Of a stretch of DNA of 64,000 nucleotides, positions 28,196 through 38,392 are shown one piece after another. The notes beneath the pieces are model-generated. The model searched no databases, was not told where the DNA came from, and saw nothing but the letters and a program-made list of their open reading frames with translations. Position 1 is the first letter of the stretch. Each line of letters starts with the position of its first letter. Source of the stretch: Chryseobacterium sp. 18061 (lineage in GTDB: Bacteria > Pseudomonadota > Gammaproteobacteria > Enterobacterales > Enterobacteriaceae); contig CACSKA010000001.1 of assembly GCA_902706205.1 (NCBI GenBank), positions 434,001-498,000 on the forward strand, read 5' to 3'. The translations under genes and the position numbers were made by a program.

Positions 28196-29785
28196 TCAGC
28201 TTAGCGTAATCAGCTGGCGAGTATATTCCTGCGCCGGTGCGGCAAACACGCGCTGACAGTCGCCTTGCTCAACCACTTCTCCCTGACGCAGTACAATCAC
28301 CTGATGACACAGCGAACGTACCACATGCAGGTCATGGCTGATAAAGATATAGGCCAGCTGATGCTTTTGCTGAAGTAATTTCAGCAGGGCGAGGATTTGC
28401 GCCTGTACGGTCCGATCGAGCGATGATGTCGGTTCGTCCAGCACGATAAGCTGCGGTTTGAGGATCAGCGCCCGGGCGATAGCGATGCGTTGGCGCTGGC
28501 CGCCGGAAAATTCAGCCGGATAACGCCAGCGGGTTTCCGGGTCGAGCCCCACTTCTTTCATCACACGAACCACTTCGTGTTCACGCACGTTACTGCTCAA
28601 CGCGGGCTGATGCACGCGCAAACCTTCTTCGATAATTTGCAGCACGTTCAAGCGCGGATTCAGCGATGAATTCGGATCCTGAAAAACCACCTGGATCCGG
28701 TGACGCAGCGGCAGCATCTGCTTACGCGAACGGTCCTGAATTTTATGCCCATCAAACATAATATTTCCCGCCGAGGCGATAAGCCGCAGTAGCGCCAGGC
28801 CGGTGGTGCTTTTCCCCGATCCGGATTCGCCCACCAGACCCAGCGTTTCACCGGTATTCAGGGTAAAACTAATATTGTTGACCACTTTATTTTCGTCAAT
28901 TACCCGGCGAAACACGCCTTTGCGAACGGGAAATGCGACCTGCAGGTTTTCTACTTGCAACAGCGGCGCGGTTTCCGGCGGCAGTGGCACGGGTTCGCCC
29001 GCGGGTTCGCTGTCGAGTAGTTTGATGGTGTAAGGATGCTCAGGTTGGCGGAACAGAGATCGGGCATCGCGCTGTTCCACGCAGCGGCCGTTCTGCATCA
29101 CCGCCACGTTGTCCGCCAGCTTGCGTACGATGCTCAGATTATGGGTGATAAACAGTAACCCCATGTTCAGTTCCTGACGCAACTCGCGTAGCAGTTGCAG
29201 GATTTGCGCCTGTACGGACACGTCCAGTGCGGTGGTGGGCTCGTCGGCAATCAACAGTTCCGGGCGCGTCAGCAGCGCCATGGCAATCATCACGCGCTGA
29301 CGTTCGCCGCCGGAAAGCTGATGTGGGTAATGGTCCAGCCGCTGGCGAGCATTGCGGATCCCAACACGATCCAGACAGGTGAGGATCTCGCCACGCGCCG
29401 CCTCTTTGCGCATTCCCCGGTGCAGGGACAGTACTTCATACAGCTGTTTTTCAAGAGAATGCAGCGGGTTGAGCGATACCATAGGTTCCTGGAAAATCAT
29501 CGCAATGCGATTCCCGCGGATCCCACGCAGCACGCGCTCATTGGCATGAAGCAGAGACTCACCGTGAAAACGGATATCGCCTGTCGGATAACTCACTGGC
29601 GGTGTGGGAAGCAGGCGCAGGACGGACAGTGCCGATACGCTTTTGCCGGAACCGGATTCCCCGACCAGTGCCAGCGTTTCTCCGGCTTCCACCTTCAGCG
29701 ACAGCTCACTCACTACCGTGTGGGTTTCTTCCCTGGCGCTGAATGCGATGGAGAGATTGTCGATCTCTAATAATGGTTTCGTCAT
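28196..29785 (-). CDS. yejF: Peptide ABC transporter, double ATPase YejF
   Basis: YejF powers the YejABEF importer, which takes up peptides including microcin C and, in K-12, helps against antimicrobial peptides. The 529 residues hold two full ABC domains: first Walker A VGESGSGKSVS (about 45), signature LSGGERQR and Walker B LLIADEP; second Walker A VGESGSGKSTT (about 325), signature FSGGQRQR and Walker B LIVLDEP. The ATG used gives the K-12 length. It is the last gene of yejABEF, one base after yejE. Confidence 0.96.
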   Translation of the reverse strand: MTKPLLEIDNLSIAFSAREETHTVVSELSLKVEAGETLALVGESGSGKSVSALSVLRLLPTPPVSYPTGDIRFHGESLLHANERVLRGIRGNRIAMIFQEPMVSLNPLHSLEKQLYEVLSLHRGMRKEAARGEILTCLDRVGIRNARQRLDHYPHQLSGGERQRVMIAMALLTRPELLIADEPTTALDVSVQAQILQLLRELRQELNMGLLFITHNLSIVRKLADNVAVMQNGRCVEQRDARSLFRQPEHPYTIKLLDSEPAGEPVPLPPETAPLLQVENLQVAFPVRKGVFRRVIDENKVVNNISFTLNTGETLGLVGESGSGKSTTGLALLRLIASAGNIMFDGHKIQDRSRKQMLPLRHRIQVVFQDPNSSLNPRLNVLQIIEEGLRVHQPALSSNVREHEVVRVMKEVGLDPETRWRYPAEFSGGQRQRIAIARALILKPQLIVLDEPTSSLDRTVQAQILALLKLLQQKHQLAYIFISHDLHVVRSLCHQVIVLRQGEVVEQGDCQRVFAAPAQEYTRQLITLS

Positions 29786-29786
29786 C

Positions 29787-30812
29787 TCATACCACCTTGC
29801 TGGGGTCGAAGGCGTCGCGCACGGCTTCACCTATGAAAATCAGCAGCGACAGCAACACCGCCACCGATAAAAACGCGGTTATCCCAAGCCACGGTGCCTG
29901 TAAGTTATTTTTACCCTGGAGCAGCAGTTCGCCCAGAGAAGGCGAACCCAACGGCAAGCCAAAGCCGAGGAAATCGAGCGAGGTGAGTGTGGTAATCGAA
30001 CTGCACAAAATAAACGGCAGGAAGGTCAGGGTCGCTACCATCGCGTTGGGCAACATATGGCGGAAGATAATCCCGCGGTCGCTGACGCCCAGCGCGTGTG
30101 CGGCGCGGATGTAGTCAAAATTACGTGCGCGCAGAAACTCAGCGCGAACCACACCGACCAGCGTCATCCAGCCGAACAGCACGGTTATCGCCAGTAGCCA
30201 CCAGAAATTAGGCTGAATGACGCTGGAAAGGAGGATGATTAAAAACAACGTCGGCATCCCGGACCACACTTCGATAAAGCGCTGACCCCACAAATCGATT
30301 TTCCCGCCATAATAACCCTGCAACGCGCCCGCCAGTACGCCCATTACGCTTGAGCACAGCGTCAGCATCAGGCCGAACAGCAATGAAATTCGGGTGCCAT
30401 AAAGAATGCGAGCCAGCACATCGCCGCCGTTGGCGTCAGTGCCGAGCCAGTTTTGTGCCGATGGCGGAGCAGGGAAGGGGCGGTCGGTGGAAAAGTTAAT
30501 CGAGTTTGCCCCAAAGCGAATCGGCGCCCACAGCACGCGGCCGTGATCGCTCAATTGTTTTTGCAGCCACGGATCCTGAAAATCAGCGGCGGTGGCAAAC
30601 TGCCCGCCGAAGTCTTTCTCACTGTAGGTTTTCAGCGCCGGAAAATAGATGTCACCGTGATACTGAACCACGAGCGGTCTGTCGTTGGCGATAAGTTCTG
30701 AACACAGGCTGCAGGCAAAAATAATCAGGAATAGCACCAGCGACCAGTAGCCGCGGCGGTTATGGCGAAAGCGTGCCCAGCGGGCCTGATTGACGGAGCT
30801 TAAACGTGGCAT
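29787..30812 (-). CDS. yejE: Peptide ABC transporter permease YejE
   Basis: A 341-residue inner-membrane permease of the DppC/OppC type, equal in length to K-12 YejE. One helix lies near the N-terminus (about 20-42), followed by a periplasmic segment and five helices in the BPD domain. The EAA loop is readable as REFARNFDYIRAAHALGVS-like sequence (EFLRARNFDYIRAAHALGVS). The ATG shares bases with the yejB stop (TGATG), indicating coupled translation. Confidence 0.95.
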   Translation of the reverse strand: MPRLSSVNQARWARFRHNRRGYWSLVLFLIIFACSLCSELIANDRPLVVQYHGDIYFPALKTYSEKDFGGQFATAADFQDPWLQKQLSDHGRVLWAPIRFGANSINFSTDRPFPAPPSAQNWLGTDANGGDVLARILYGTRISLLFGLMLTLCSSVMGVLAGALQGYYGGKIDLWGQRFIEVWSGMPTLFLIILLSSVIQPNFWWLLAITVLFGWMTLVGVVRAEFLRARNFDYIRAAHALGVSDRGIIFRHMLPNAMVATLTFLPFILCSSITTLTSLDFLGFGLPLGSPSLGELLLQGKNNLQAPWLGITAFLSVAVLLSLLIFIGEAVRDAFDPSKVV

Positions 30813-31906
30813 CAGCGGCCCTCAAAATCAATGCGCGGATCGACCAGCGTATAGCTGATATCGCTGATGATATTCAGCAGCAGGCCAATCAGGGTAAAAA
30901 TATACAGCGTGCCAAACATCACCGGATAGTCGCGGGAAACGGTCGCTTCATAGCCGAGCAGGCCCAGCCCGTTGAGCGAGAACATCACTTCAATCAGCAG
31001 CGATCCGGTGAAAAACATGCTGATAAACGTCGCCGGGAACCCGGCGATGACCAGCAACATGGCGTTACGGAAGATGTGTTTCCAGAGGATATTTTTCTCA
31101 CTGACTCCTTTGGCGCGCGCGGTGACCACATACTGCTTACGAATCTCATCCATAAACGCGTTTTTGGTCAGCATCGTCAGCGCAGCAAAGCCGCCAATCA
31201 CCGTCGCCAGCACCGGCAGGGTAATGTGCCACAGATAATCGGTGATTTTTTGATACCACGGTAGAGTATCGAAATTGGCGGAAACCAGCCCGCGTAGCGG
31301 GCAGAGGTCGTAATAGCTGCCGCCCGCAAACAGCACAATTAGCACAATGGCGAACAGGAAGGCAGGAATAGCGTAACCGATGATGATGAAAGCACTGCTC
31401 CAGGTGTCGAACCGCGTGCCGTTATGGACCGCTTTACGGATGCCCAGCGGAATCGACACGAGGTAGATTATCAGCGTGCTCCATAACCCCAGCGTTATCG
31501 AAACCGGCAGGCTTGATTTGATCAACTGTAAGACCGAAGCGCTGCGGAACAGGCTGTCGCCGAAGTCAAAACGCACGTAGTTCCACAGCATAGTGAAATA
31601 GCGCTCGTGCATCGGTTTGTCGAAACCATAACGGTGGGTGATTTCGGCGATCACTTCAGGGTCGAGACCCCGCCCGCCACGATACTGGCTTTCATTGATA
31701 TTGCCCACGCCGGTACGGGCATGTGTTGCGCCCATACCTTCTGCGCCGCCGCCCGGCATACCGCCTTTGGTGCCAAATTCAATGGCTGCAATCGCCTGAT
31801 CGACAGGGCCGCCGGGGGCAATCTGCACAATGAAAAAGTTGATGGTAATGATGGCCCACAGCGTGGGGATAACCAACAACAGTCGGCGAATCAGGTAAGC
31901 GCCCAT
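30812..31906 (-). CDS. yejB: Peptide ABC transporter permease YejB
   Basis: A 364-residue DppB/OppB-type permease. It begins [20 protein letters not shown], the usual first helix, carries an extended periplasmic loop rich in glycine (about 45-75), and shows the EAA region [20 protein letters not shown]. It pairs with YejE to form the channel. It starts 9 bp after yejA and overlaps yejE by one base. Confidence 0.95.
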   Translation of the reverse strand: MGAYLIRRLLLVIPTLWAIITINFFIVQIAPGGPVDQAIAAIEFGTKGGMPGGGAEGMGATHARTGVGNINESQYRGGRGLDPEVIAEITHRYGFDKPMHERYFTMLWNYVRFDFGDSLFRSASVLQLIKSSLPVSITLGLWSTLIIYLVSIPLGIRKAVHNGTRFDTWSSAFIIIGYAIPAFLFAIVLIVLFAGGSYYDLCPLRGLVSANFDTLPWYQKITDYLWHITLPVLATVIGGFAALTMLTKNAFMDEIRKQYVVTARAKGVSEKNILWKHIFRNAMLLVIAGFPATFISMFFTGSLLIEVMFSLNGLGLLGYEATVSRDYPVMFGTLYIFTLIGLLLNIISDISYTLVDPRIDFEGR

Positions 31907-31915
31907 CTTTGCTCC

Positions 31916-33730
31916 TTAACGCCGTGCTTCGGGCAGTTTCGCCGCTTTATTGACGTCGTACCACCAGTTATCGAAGCCCAGAGAATAGATGGGACGAACC
32001 GCCGGATGCGAGAATTTATCCCAGTAGGCCATACGGTCTGAGGCCATGAACCACATCGGCAACTGGTAGTAATTCCAGGTTAACACGCGGTCCAGTGCGC
32101 GCCCAAGTGGCAAAAGTTTCTGTTTGTTACCTTCCCAGTGAATCATCTGTTTAATCAGATTATCAATTGCCGGGCTGCTGACGCCGGGACCGTTATAGCT
32201 GGAATTGATGTATTCCGATGACCAGGAAATTTGCAGGTCGCTGCCGCTCGGCCACGGCATTGCTCGCCACAGGCGCGGCATCATGTCGTAATCGCGAGTG
32301 CGCATCCGGTTGGTGAGTTGTGACAAATCGACCTGACGAACGTCCATCGTCACGCCAAGACGCTTCAAATTGTGCTGGAACGGCATCACCCACTGGTTGT
32401 TGCCCGCTGACGGCAGCAGCAGTTCGAATTGCAGTGGCTTGCCGGTTTTGGGATTCACGCGCTGCTGGCCTTTTAGCACCCAGCCGGCGTCGGTCAGTAG
32501 TTTGTCGGCTTTCAGCAAGTTTTCTCTGTCGAAACCGTTCCCGTTGGACTTCGGTGGCGAATAGATTGAGGTGAAGACTTCCGGCGGCAATTCTTTCTTC
32601 ATCGGGGCCAGCAATACCAGCTCGTCGGCGTCGGGGTAGCCACGCGCTGCATATTCGGTGTTCTGGAAATAGCTGTTTGTCCGGCTGTAGGCTCCATAAA
32701 ACAGCGCTTTATTCATCCATTCAAAATCAAACGCCAGGCCAATGGCTTCGCGCACGCTGCGATCGGCAAACACCGGACGCTGAGTATTGAACGTCAGCCA
32801 GCGGGTATCCTGCGCGGAGTCGTTTTTCTCCTCTTCCTTGACGATGAAATGATTGCTGAAGTTTTTGCCGATGTAACGCGTGGCCCAGTTTTTCGGGCTG
32901 GTTTCGGGGCGGAAATCAAAAGCACCGGCCTTGAAGGCTTCGAAAGCCACGTTATCGTCGAGATAATAGTCGTAGCGAATGGTGTCGAAATTCCAGCGTC
33001 CGCGATTCACCGGTAAATCTGCCGCCCAATAGTCTTTCACCCGGGAATAGACAACGTACTGGCCCATCTTCCATGCCGTAATTTTATACGGCCCGTTGGC
33101 CAGCGGCGGAGTGGAGAGCGGATCGCTGAGTTTATGGTTACGCCAGAATTTTTCCGGCATCACCGGCAGCGTAAACAGGCTCAGCATGTCCTCTTTGCTC
33201 GGTTTCGCAAGCTCAATGCGTACGGTCAGCGGCGCGATGGCTTTCACCGTGGTGCCTTTGTAAATTAGCCGAAACTGTGGCACTCCCTCGGTCATAAACT
33301 TGTGAAAAGTGAAGGCGACATCTTCTGCGGTGACTCTGCTACCGTCATGAAAGCGGGCGCGGGGATTGATGGTCACTTCAGCCCAGGAAAAGTCGCCAGC
33401 ATAGCGGGCCATATCCGCAATCAGCGGGTAATAGCTCCCGGGTTCGTCATCGGAGGTGGTAAACAGAGCGTCGTACAGCGCATCGGTACGTTCGGCGGCA
33501 TTACCGCGCAGCGCAAAACGGTTGAAGTTGTCGAAGGTGCCCAAGGCTGACAGCGTGACCGTGCCGCCTTTCGGCGCCGCCGGATTCACGTAGTCGTAAT
33601 GGCTAAAGTTAAAGGCGTACTTCGGTTCGCCAATCACGGCGAACGCGTAGCTTTCCTTTATAGTTTGCGCCTGCGCTGCCGTAAGGGTCAGCAGTGTAAG
33701 CATCAATAAACCCATGCGCACAACAATCAC
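31916..33730 (-). CDS. yejA: Peptide ABC transporter substrate-binding protein YejA
   Basis: A 604-residue periplasmic binding protein of the SBP_bac_5 family, equal in length to K-12 YejA. A signal peptide ends at TAAQAQ-TIKESYAFAV. Family landmarks: YDYVNPAAPKGGTVTLSALG, INPRARFHDGSRVTAEDV, and RWNFDTIRYDYYLDDNVAFE. The start is GTG at 33730; an ATG five codons later is a possible alternative. It is the first gene of the yejABEF operon. Confidence 0.95.
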   Translation of the reverse strand: MIVVRMGLLMLTLLTLTAAQAQTIKESYAFAVIGEPKYAFNFSHYDYVNPAAPKGGTVTLSALGTFDNFNRFALRGNAAERTDALYDALFTTSDDEPGSYYPLIADMARYAGDFSWAEVTINPRARFHDGSRVTAEDVAFTFHKFMTEGVPQFRLIYKGTTVKAIAPLTVRIELAKPSKEDMLSLFTLPVMPEKFWRNHKLSDPLSTPPLANGPYKITAWKMGQYVVYSRVKDYWAADLPVNRGRWNFDTIRYDYYLDDNVAFEAFKAGAFDFRPETSPKNWATRYIGKNFSNHFIVKEEEKNDSAQDTRWLTFNTQRPVFADRSVREAIGLAFDFEWMNKALFYGAYSRTNSYFQNTEYAARGYPDADELVLLAPMKKELPPEVFTSIYSPPKSNGNGFDRENLLKADKLLTDAGWVLKGQQRVNPKTGKPLQFELLLPSAGNNQWVMPFQHNLKRLGVTMDVRQVDLSQLTNRMRTRDYDMMPRLWRAMPWPSGSDLQISWSSEYINSSYNGPGVSSPAIDNLIKQMIHWEGNKQKLLPLGRALDRVLTWNYYQLPMWFMASDRMAYWDKFSHPAVRPIYSLGFDNWWYDVNKAAKLPEARR

Positions 33731-33794
33731 CGGTATTTATTCCTTCTGCGGTCATTCGGGCAATTCACTCATCTTGTTGAATCATAAGTGACGC

Positions 33795-35357
33795 TCAGAC
33801 CGTTGTGAAATAATTCTCTGGTTTTGTATGGGCTTCAAGCAGCTTTTCTAGCGTCAGCGGGCGGCTTACCCAGTACCCTTGCAGGAAGTTGACGCCGTGT
33901 TCGCGCAGCCATTTCGCCTGTTCCTGCGTTTCCACGCCTTCTGCCACGGTGACCAGATTCATTTTTTTGGCCAGCGATAACACGGCGTCCAGAACCGGGG
34001 AGGTTACCGTTTCGGTGCCGATGGCGTTGATAAAGCCGCGATCGATTTTCAAGTAATCGAAGGAGTAACGTTCCAAATAGATAAGCGCGCTGTGCCCGGT
34101 GCCGAAATCATCGATCGCAATTTCATAACCTTCATGATGCAGCCATTCAAACAGCTTCATTGCCTGGCGCTGATTGAGCATGTCGCGCTCAGTGATTTCC
34201 AGCACCAGCTGGAAGTAGTTCGGCGGCAGCATGGCGCTGAGATCCCGCAGATCCTGCTGGAAACTGTCTGCCAGCAAATGGGCCGGGGCGATGTTGATCC
34301 CAAGCTTCGCGCCCGGCGGGAGTATGCGTTGCAACATCGGCGCATCTTTGGCTATCAGCTGAAAAAGATGACGGGTCAGCGGCACAATAAGCTGCTGGGC
34401 TTCGGCGAAGCTGATGAACGCATCGGGAGGAATTTCACCCGCAGCAGGGTGATTCCAGCGCATTAATACTTCCACTCCGCGAATCTGCATATCCTCGGCA
34501 TCAACCACGGGCTGATAGACTACTGAGAACTGGTTACGCTTAATGGCGGTAGTAATTTCCCTGCCTGGGCGCAAACGGATGGTGAGTACGTAATAGCAAA
34601 GCAGACCGGAAAGCAGGCCGCACATCACGCCCATTAGTAGCGAATACTGCAGATTCTCGGCGGCCCACACTTCGCCATAGACGTTGACCGTCAGCGGCAG
34701 ATTGTTGATTTGTGCGCTGCGAATAGGCGTGCCTTTCAGTTCACTGACCAACAACGGATGCGGGCTGAAGGTAGAAATAGCGGTGTTATTGGCGATTATC
34801 GAAATGCCACTGAACTGATTCTGGCGTGAGGAGTAGAGGATCCACGGCATCAGGCTGGCGTTAATCGAGGTGAAAACGCCGCGATTTTCCAGTAGCGGAC
34901 TGCGCACCCACAGGGCAAACGCGGGGCGCTGCGGTAGCATCGGTGTGCCGGGAAGGATTTCGATATCCAAAGATTTAGTGAAATCTACCTGCGGTACTAG
35001 CTGCTTCATTGGCACGTTCATTTCGCCGGTTGCTGAAGAGCAGGTGGCGTTATTATTGTTCACCAACAGAAAGGCGCGGACGTTGAGGCTAAAGGCGGCT
35101 CGGGATGTCAGCTCGGGCGCAACGTCCGTGCAGCGGCTCAGGGCCAGCGGCTGAAGCTTATCAACCGTATTCAGCAATTCGCCAAAATAGCCGTTCAGGT
35201 ATTTCTGCAAATCGTGAATGATGATATCGAATTGTTCAGCACGTTTATGATGGAAAATCATTAACTGCGCACTGCCAGCCAGTAAAGCAATCACCACACC
35301 CAGTAACAGACTGGATAAGAGGATCTTGCGGCCGAGCGAGAAGTAACGCGTGAACAT
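33795..35357 (-). CDS. pdeN: c-di-GMP phosphodiesterase PdeN (Rtn), CSS-motif EAL
   Basis: PdeN hydrolyses c-di-GMP under redox control: a periplasmic CSS domain senses the disulfide state. The 520-residue protein has helix 1 (about 10-33), a CSS domain with CSSATGEMNVP and a partner Cys in ALSRCTDV, helix 2 (about 233-255) and an EAL domain. Catalytic elements: EVLMRW (EVL variant), NIAP, EITERD, IDDFGTGHSALIYL, KIDRGF, AEGVET and QGYW. The ATG giving MFTRYFSLGRKILL was preferred over the upstream frame. It is the third EAL protein of the window. Confidence 0.93.
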   Translation of the reverse strand: MFTRYFSLGRKILLSSLLLGVVIALLAGSAQLMIFHHKRAEQFDIIIHDLQKYLNGYFGELLNTVDKLQPLALSRCTDVAPELTSRAAFSLNVRAFLLVNNNNATCSSATGEMNVPMKQLVPQVDFTKSLDIEILPGTPMLPQRPAFALWVRSPLLENRGVFTSINASLMPWILYSSRQNQFSGISIIANNTAISTFSPHPLLVSELKGTPIRSAQINNLPLTVNVYGEVWAAENLQYSLLMGVMCGLLSGLLCYYVLTIRLRPGREITTAIKRNQFSVVYQPVVDAEDMQIRGVEVLMRWNHPAAGEIPPDAFISFAEAQQLIVPLTRHLFQLIAKDAPMLQRILPPGAKLGINIAPAHLLADSFQQDLRDLSAMLPPNYFQLVLEITERDMLNQRQAMKLFEWLHHEGYEIAIDDFGTGHSALIYLERYSFDYLKIDRGFINAIGTETVTSPVLDAVLSLAKKMNLVTVAEGVETQEQAKWLREHGVNFLQGYWVSRPLTLEKLLEAHTKPENYFTTV

Positions 35358-35470
35358 AGCTTTCTTTATCCGTAATATTTGAAACGGTAATTCAATGCTT
35401 TGTGACGCAGGGCTGCGTCTTTCCAGCATAGTCTATTTAGCCATCCTGGCAGGCCGAGACGGAAGAAGAA

Positions 35471-35501
35471 AAAAAAAGCACTGCTTAGCAGTGCTTTTTT
35501 C
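35471..35501 (-). terminator. Terminator of mepS
   Basis: AAAAAAGCACTGC and GCAGTGCTTTTTT pair with a TTA loop. It lies 46 bp after the mepS stop on the minus strand, and its A-run becomes the U-tail in that direction. Confidence 0.88.
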
Positions 35502-35546
35502 TGATTCTCGCTGTCAGCCAAGGGAAAACCGACAGCAAGAAGAACA

Positions 35547-36116
35547 TCAGGAACGGCTCAGGACACGTCGCGCTTCGTTATAGCGCTTGTTCCAGTACGG
35601 CTCACTCATGTTTGAAATCGTCACACCACTGCTGGTGGATGCATGAACGAACTGGTTGTTGCCAATGTAAATGCCAACATGGCGACCCGTCGAGCCGGCG
35701 CGGAACAGCACTAAATCACCGGTGCGCAGTTGAGTGCGTTTAATCGACTTGCCCATTTCCTGCTGCTCGTAAGTAGAGCGGGGCAGATCCATACCAAATT
35801 GTTCACGGAAGGTACGCTGGACGAAGGCGGAACAATCGATACCGCGTTTCGTTTCGCCACCCAGACGGTAGCGTACACCTTTCCAGCTGGCGTACTGATC
35901 CATCAGGCGAGTCTTAACATCAAGATTACGCACCATGGATTCAAATTCATCCTGAGAGGCTTGCAGTGACGAAGGATCTTCGTTACCCACAGCATGCGTC
36001 TCAGAATGCATATTCTTTGCGGTGTTTGTCGTACTACATGCAGAAAGCAGGACCGCAACTGCTACCGCGGGTATTGCCCGCAGGATGTATCTCAAAATTG
36101 GTTGAGATTTGACCAT
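35547..36116 (-). CDS. mepS: Murein DD-endopeptidase MepS (Spr), lipoprotein
   Basis: MepS cleaves D-Ala-mDAP cross-links to open the sacculus for growth, and is itself degraded by NlpI-Prc. The 189-residue precursor (K-12: 188) has a lipobox LLSAC near residue 27. The NlpC/P60 domain carries the catalytic Cys in [12 protein letters not shown], His in GRHVGIYIG and a polar third residue in QFVHAS. It is monocistronic with a long 5' intergenic region. Confidence 0.96.
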   Translation of the reverse strand: MVKSQPILRYILRAIPAVAVAVLLSACSTTNTAKNMHSETHAVGNEDPSSLQASQDEFESMVRNLDVKTRLMDQYASWKGVRYRLGGETKRGIDCSAFVQRTFREQFGMDLPRSTYEQQEMGKSIKRTQLRTGDLVLFRAGSTGRHVGIYIGNNQFVHASTSSGVTISNMSEPYWNKRYNEARRVLSRS

Positions 36117-36482
36117 GTGATTTATTTTCCCTTGAAGTCCTTAACGATAAAAACCGTTATAAAAATGCCAACCGTGACGAGACTAAATACCTGTCATCAA
36201 TGAGACAATTCCCGAAGTGTGAAACTGTGCAGTACTGCACAAATTTATTCACTTCCTGAATTATTTATCTCTGGAAAGACAAAACGAGATTGAGATTACC
36301 CTATCAAAACCAGGCTGGCTAGCGCTTTTACGGGTTTTTTAATAAGAAATTATGATAGGCAAAGAGAGGATTTTGTTAAGGCGAAAAATAGCGGGAAAGA
36401 TGCACGTTAAATAGGCAATTAACTCATTTTTAAGCAAAATCTGACGACAGGAAAATGATGAGGTTGACTGTTTTTTATTCAG
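36117..36482. other. Intergenic region between mepS and the lpxT 3' hairpin
   Basis: About 365 bp, AT-rich. It must contain the mepS promoter (minus strand). The only open frame (36339-36524, minus) has no family resemblance and runs through the hairpin, so I do not call it. No small RNA, repeat or operator was recognised. Confidence 0.4.
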
Positions 36483-36520
36483 GTCATCATCAGGGATTGA
36501 AAACGATCCCTGATGATGAC
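36483..36520. repeat. Perfect 15-bp inverted repeat after lpxT
   Basis: GTCATCATCAGGGAT and ATCCCTGATGATGAC flank an 8-nt loop, starting 10 bp from the lpxT stop. On the minus strand the stem is followed by A-rich DNA and not by T, so it is not a classical terminator for lpxT; it may shield the 3' end of the mRNA. On the plus strand it is followed by TCATTTTAG. Confidence 0.75.
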
Positions 36521-36529
36521 TCATTTTAG

Positions 36530-37246
36530 TTAGGAACTTGTTTTATTTTTGTTATTCGACCCTGGCAAATGGCGATCAAATAGGGCAATTGTTTTATCGC
36601 TGAGCGATGTGAGCAGGATCCACGGCATGCCAATCAGGACTGCTGTCAGTGAACCGACGGCAATATCGGTGAACCAGTGAGCGCCAATCATTACGCGTGG
36701 GAAAGCGAAAACCACAAAAATAATCAGGGCTATGGCACCTGTTTTACGGCCAAAATATCGCCACATGAAGGTGGAGAATATCAGCAGCATCATCCCGTGA
36801 TCGCCAGGGAAACTGTCCTTTGATGCATCTTTAGTCGAAATATGCAGCAGGGAACTGACCCGATAACTGTCAGGGAAAAATAACGACGGGCTGGCGCGTT
36901 TTACCGGCATTAAATGTTGGGCGAGTTGGTTAACCACGACTGCCGCCAGGAGCATCACCAGGCCAATAATAATAATTTTACGGCGACCCTGTGGCGCTTC
37001 TTTCCGCCAGAAGCTGAGCATCAGGCAACCCATGGCCAGTAGCGAGCAGGCATCAAAGGCCCGATTATTGGTGATGGCGAGGAACCACACATAAATGTGA
37101 CTGTCGGCGAGACCCTGATTAAAGAAGTGGAAAATACCGGAGTCCAGTGGGAACCAGAATCCGTGATTAGCGGGTAAAAACCAGCTCATAAAGAGAGCCA
37201 GACCGGCGATGTTCAGCAGTAATATAAGGGGAATTCGAGTTTTCAT
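36530..37246 (-). CDS. lpxT: Lipid A 1-diphosphate synthase LpxT
   Basis: LpxT (YeiU) transfers phosphate from undecaprenyl pyrophosphate to lipid A at the periplasmic face, recycling the carrier. The 238-residue protein (K-12: 237) has about six membrane helices and the three PAP2 motifs: KRASPSLFFPDSYR, DSFPGDHGMML and GAHWFTDIAVGSL. It lies between mepS and yeiR as in K-12. Confidence 0.95.
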   Translation of the reverse strand: MKTRIPLILLLNIAGLALFMSWFLPANHGFWFPLDSGIFHFFNQGLADSHIYVWFLAITNNRAFDACSLLAMGCLMLSFWRKEAPQGRRKIIIIGLVMLLAAVVVNQLAQHLMPVKRASPSLFFPDSYRVSSLLHISTKDASKDSFPGDHGMMLLIFSTFMWRYFGRKTGAIALIIFVVFAFPRVMIGAHWFTDIAVGSLTAVLIGMPWILLTSLSDKTIALFDRHLPGSNNKNKTSS

Positions 37247-37290
37247 AACATAGTCTTCAAAGCAGGTAAAACATGCGCAACATACCGACG

Positions 37291-38268
37291 TTAACTTAAA
37301 CGAAGCTTCAACAAGGTAGACTGTAGTGCATTCCAGTCAGTCTCGCTGTCATTGATAAGCTCGATGCGGCTGTCGGGCGGGGCAACGGACTGGGTTTCAA
37401 TTTGCAGGTCAGCACCCTGACGATTAATACGGACCAATCCTTCCGCAATACGCATCACGCCTTTCACCCGAGAAACCGGCGCCAGACGTGCCCATTCCAG
37501 CAGGCCGATGGTATCAAACTGAGTTTCAGCATCAAAAATCCAGCCACAGGCCTGATGGCCCTGACCGCTGTTAATGCTGCGACGCCAGCGCTGATGCTCA
37601 GGCAGATTTAATGCCGCCAGACCTTTATTTGAGGCATGACTGTGCGAATGCGCAGCGCTCTGTGGCAGTGCGACCAGATTTCTGCGCGGTAAATCTAACA
37701 ATGCGCCGTCGATTACGCCCTGGCTGGTCTGTACATATTTGCGCTCGCCGCCGTAGGTCTGCCACCAGGTATTGAACGCTTGTTGGCTTTCCGGCGTTGT
37801 GCGATCGCTTTTGTTCGCCACAATGATATCTGCCGCCGCGAGCTGATCGCGGAAGTTCTCATTGGCTACCGCTTTTTCATCGAGCAGCTGACGCGGATCA
37901 AGCACGCACAGCGTAGCGCGCAAATCGATCCACGGCTCATAAACGGGCGCGGTGAGAATATCAAGAATTTGCTTCGGATGGCCGAGACCGGTTGGTTCAA
38001 TCAACAGGCGATCCGGTTTGCCCTGACGCAGCAGCGTGTTGAGCCCTACCTGCATCGGCAGCCCGTTGACGCAGCACATGCAGCCGCCGGGGATCTCTTT
38101 AAGTAGTGCCCCGCTGTCAGCCAGCAGCGCACCGTCGATACCGACTTCGCCGAATTCATTGACCAGCACCGCCCACTTTTCATCAGCCGGTTTATGCGCC
38201 AATAAATGGAGAATGGAGGTCGTTTTACCGCTGCCGAGAAAGCCGGTAATCAGGTTCGTAAGCGTCAC
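37291..38268 (-). CDS. yeiR: Zinc-binding COG0523 GTPase YeiR
   Basis: YeiR is a zinc-stimulated GTPase of the CobW/COG0523 group, thought to act in metal homeostasis. Motifs: Walker A GFLGSGKTTS near residue 9, the metal motif GGCMCC, the guanine-specificity NKSD, and a histidine-rich stretch AAHSHSHAS. It has 325 residues (K-12: 328). The start is GTG, chosen for GGAG 6 bp upstream and the family N-terminus; the upstream frame has no support. Its exact client protein is unknown. Confidence 0.94.
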   Translation of the reverse strand: MTLTNLITGFLGSGKTTSILHLLAHKPADEKWAVLVNEFGEVGIDGALLADSGALLKEIPGGCMCCVNGLPMQVGLNTLLRQGKPDRLLIEPTGLGHPKQILDILTAPVYEPWIDLRATLCVLDPRQLLDEKAVANENFRDQLAAADIIVANKSDRTTPESQQAFNTWWQTYGGERKYVQTSQGVIDGALLDLPRRNLVALPQSAAHSHSHASNKGLAALNLPEHQRWRRSINSGQGHQACGWIFDAETQFDTIGLLEWARLAPVSRVKGVMRIAEGLVRINRQGADLQIETQSVAPPDSRIELINDSETDWNALQSTLLKLRLS

Positions 38269-38392
38269 GTTGGCTCCAGAATAAACATCTGTAATAAAGT
38301 AACAGGTGTGCAATATCCTGGCGAAAAATGAGGTAAAAGAGAAGACTTAAGGCGGACAGACAAAGCATCTGTCCACTAAATAGCAGGATCTG

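Noticed and set aside
36339..36524. 61-codon minus-strand frame between lpxT and mepS
   Set aside because: It runs through the long inverted repeat and has no recognisable features.
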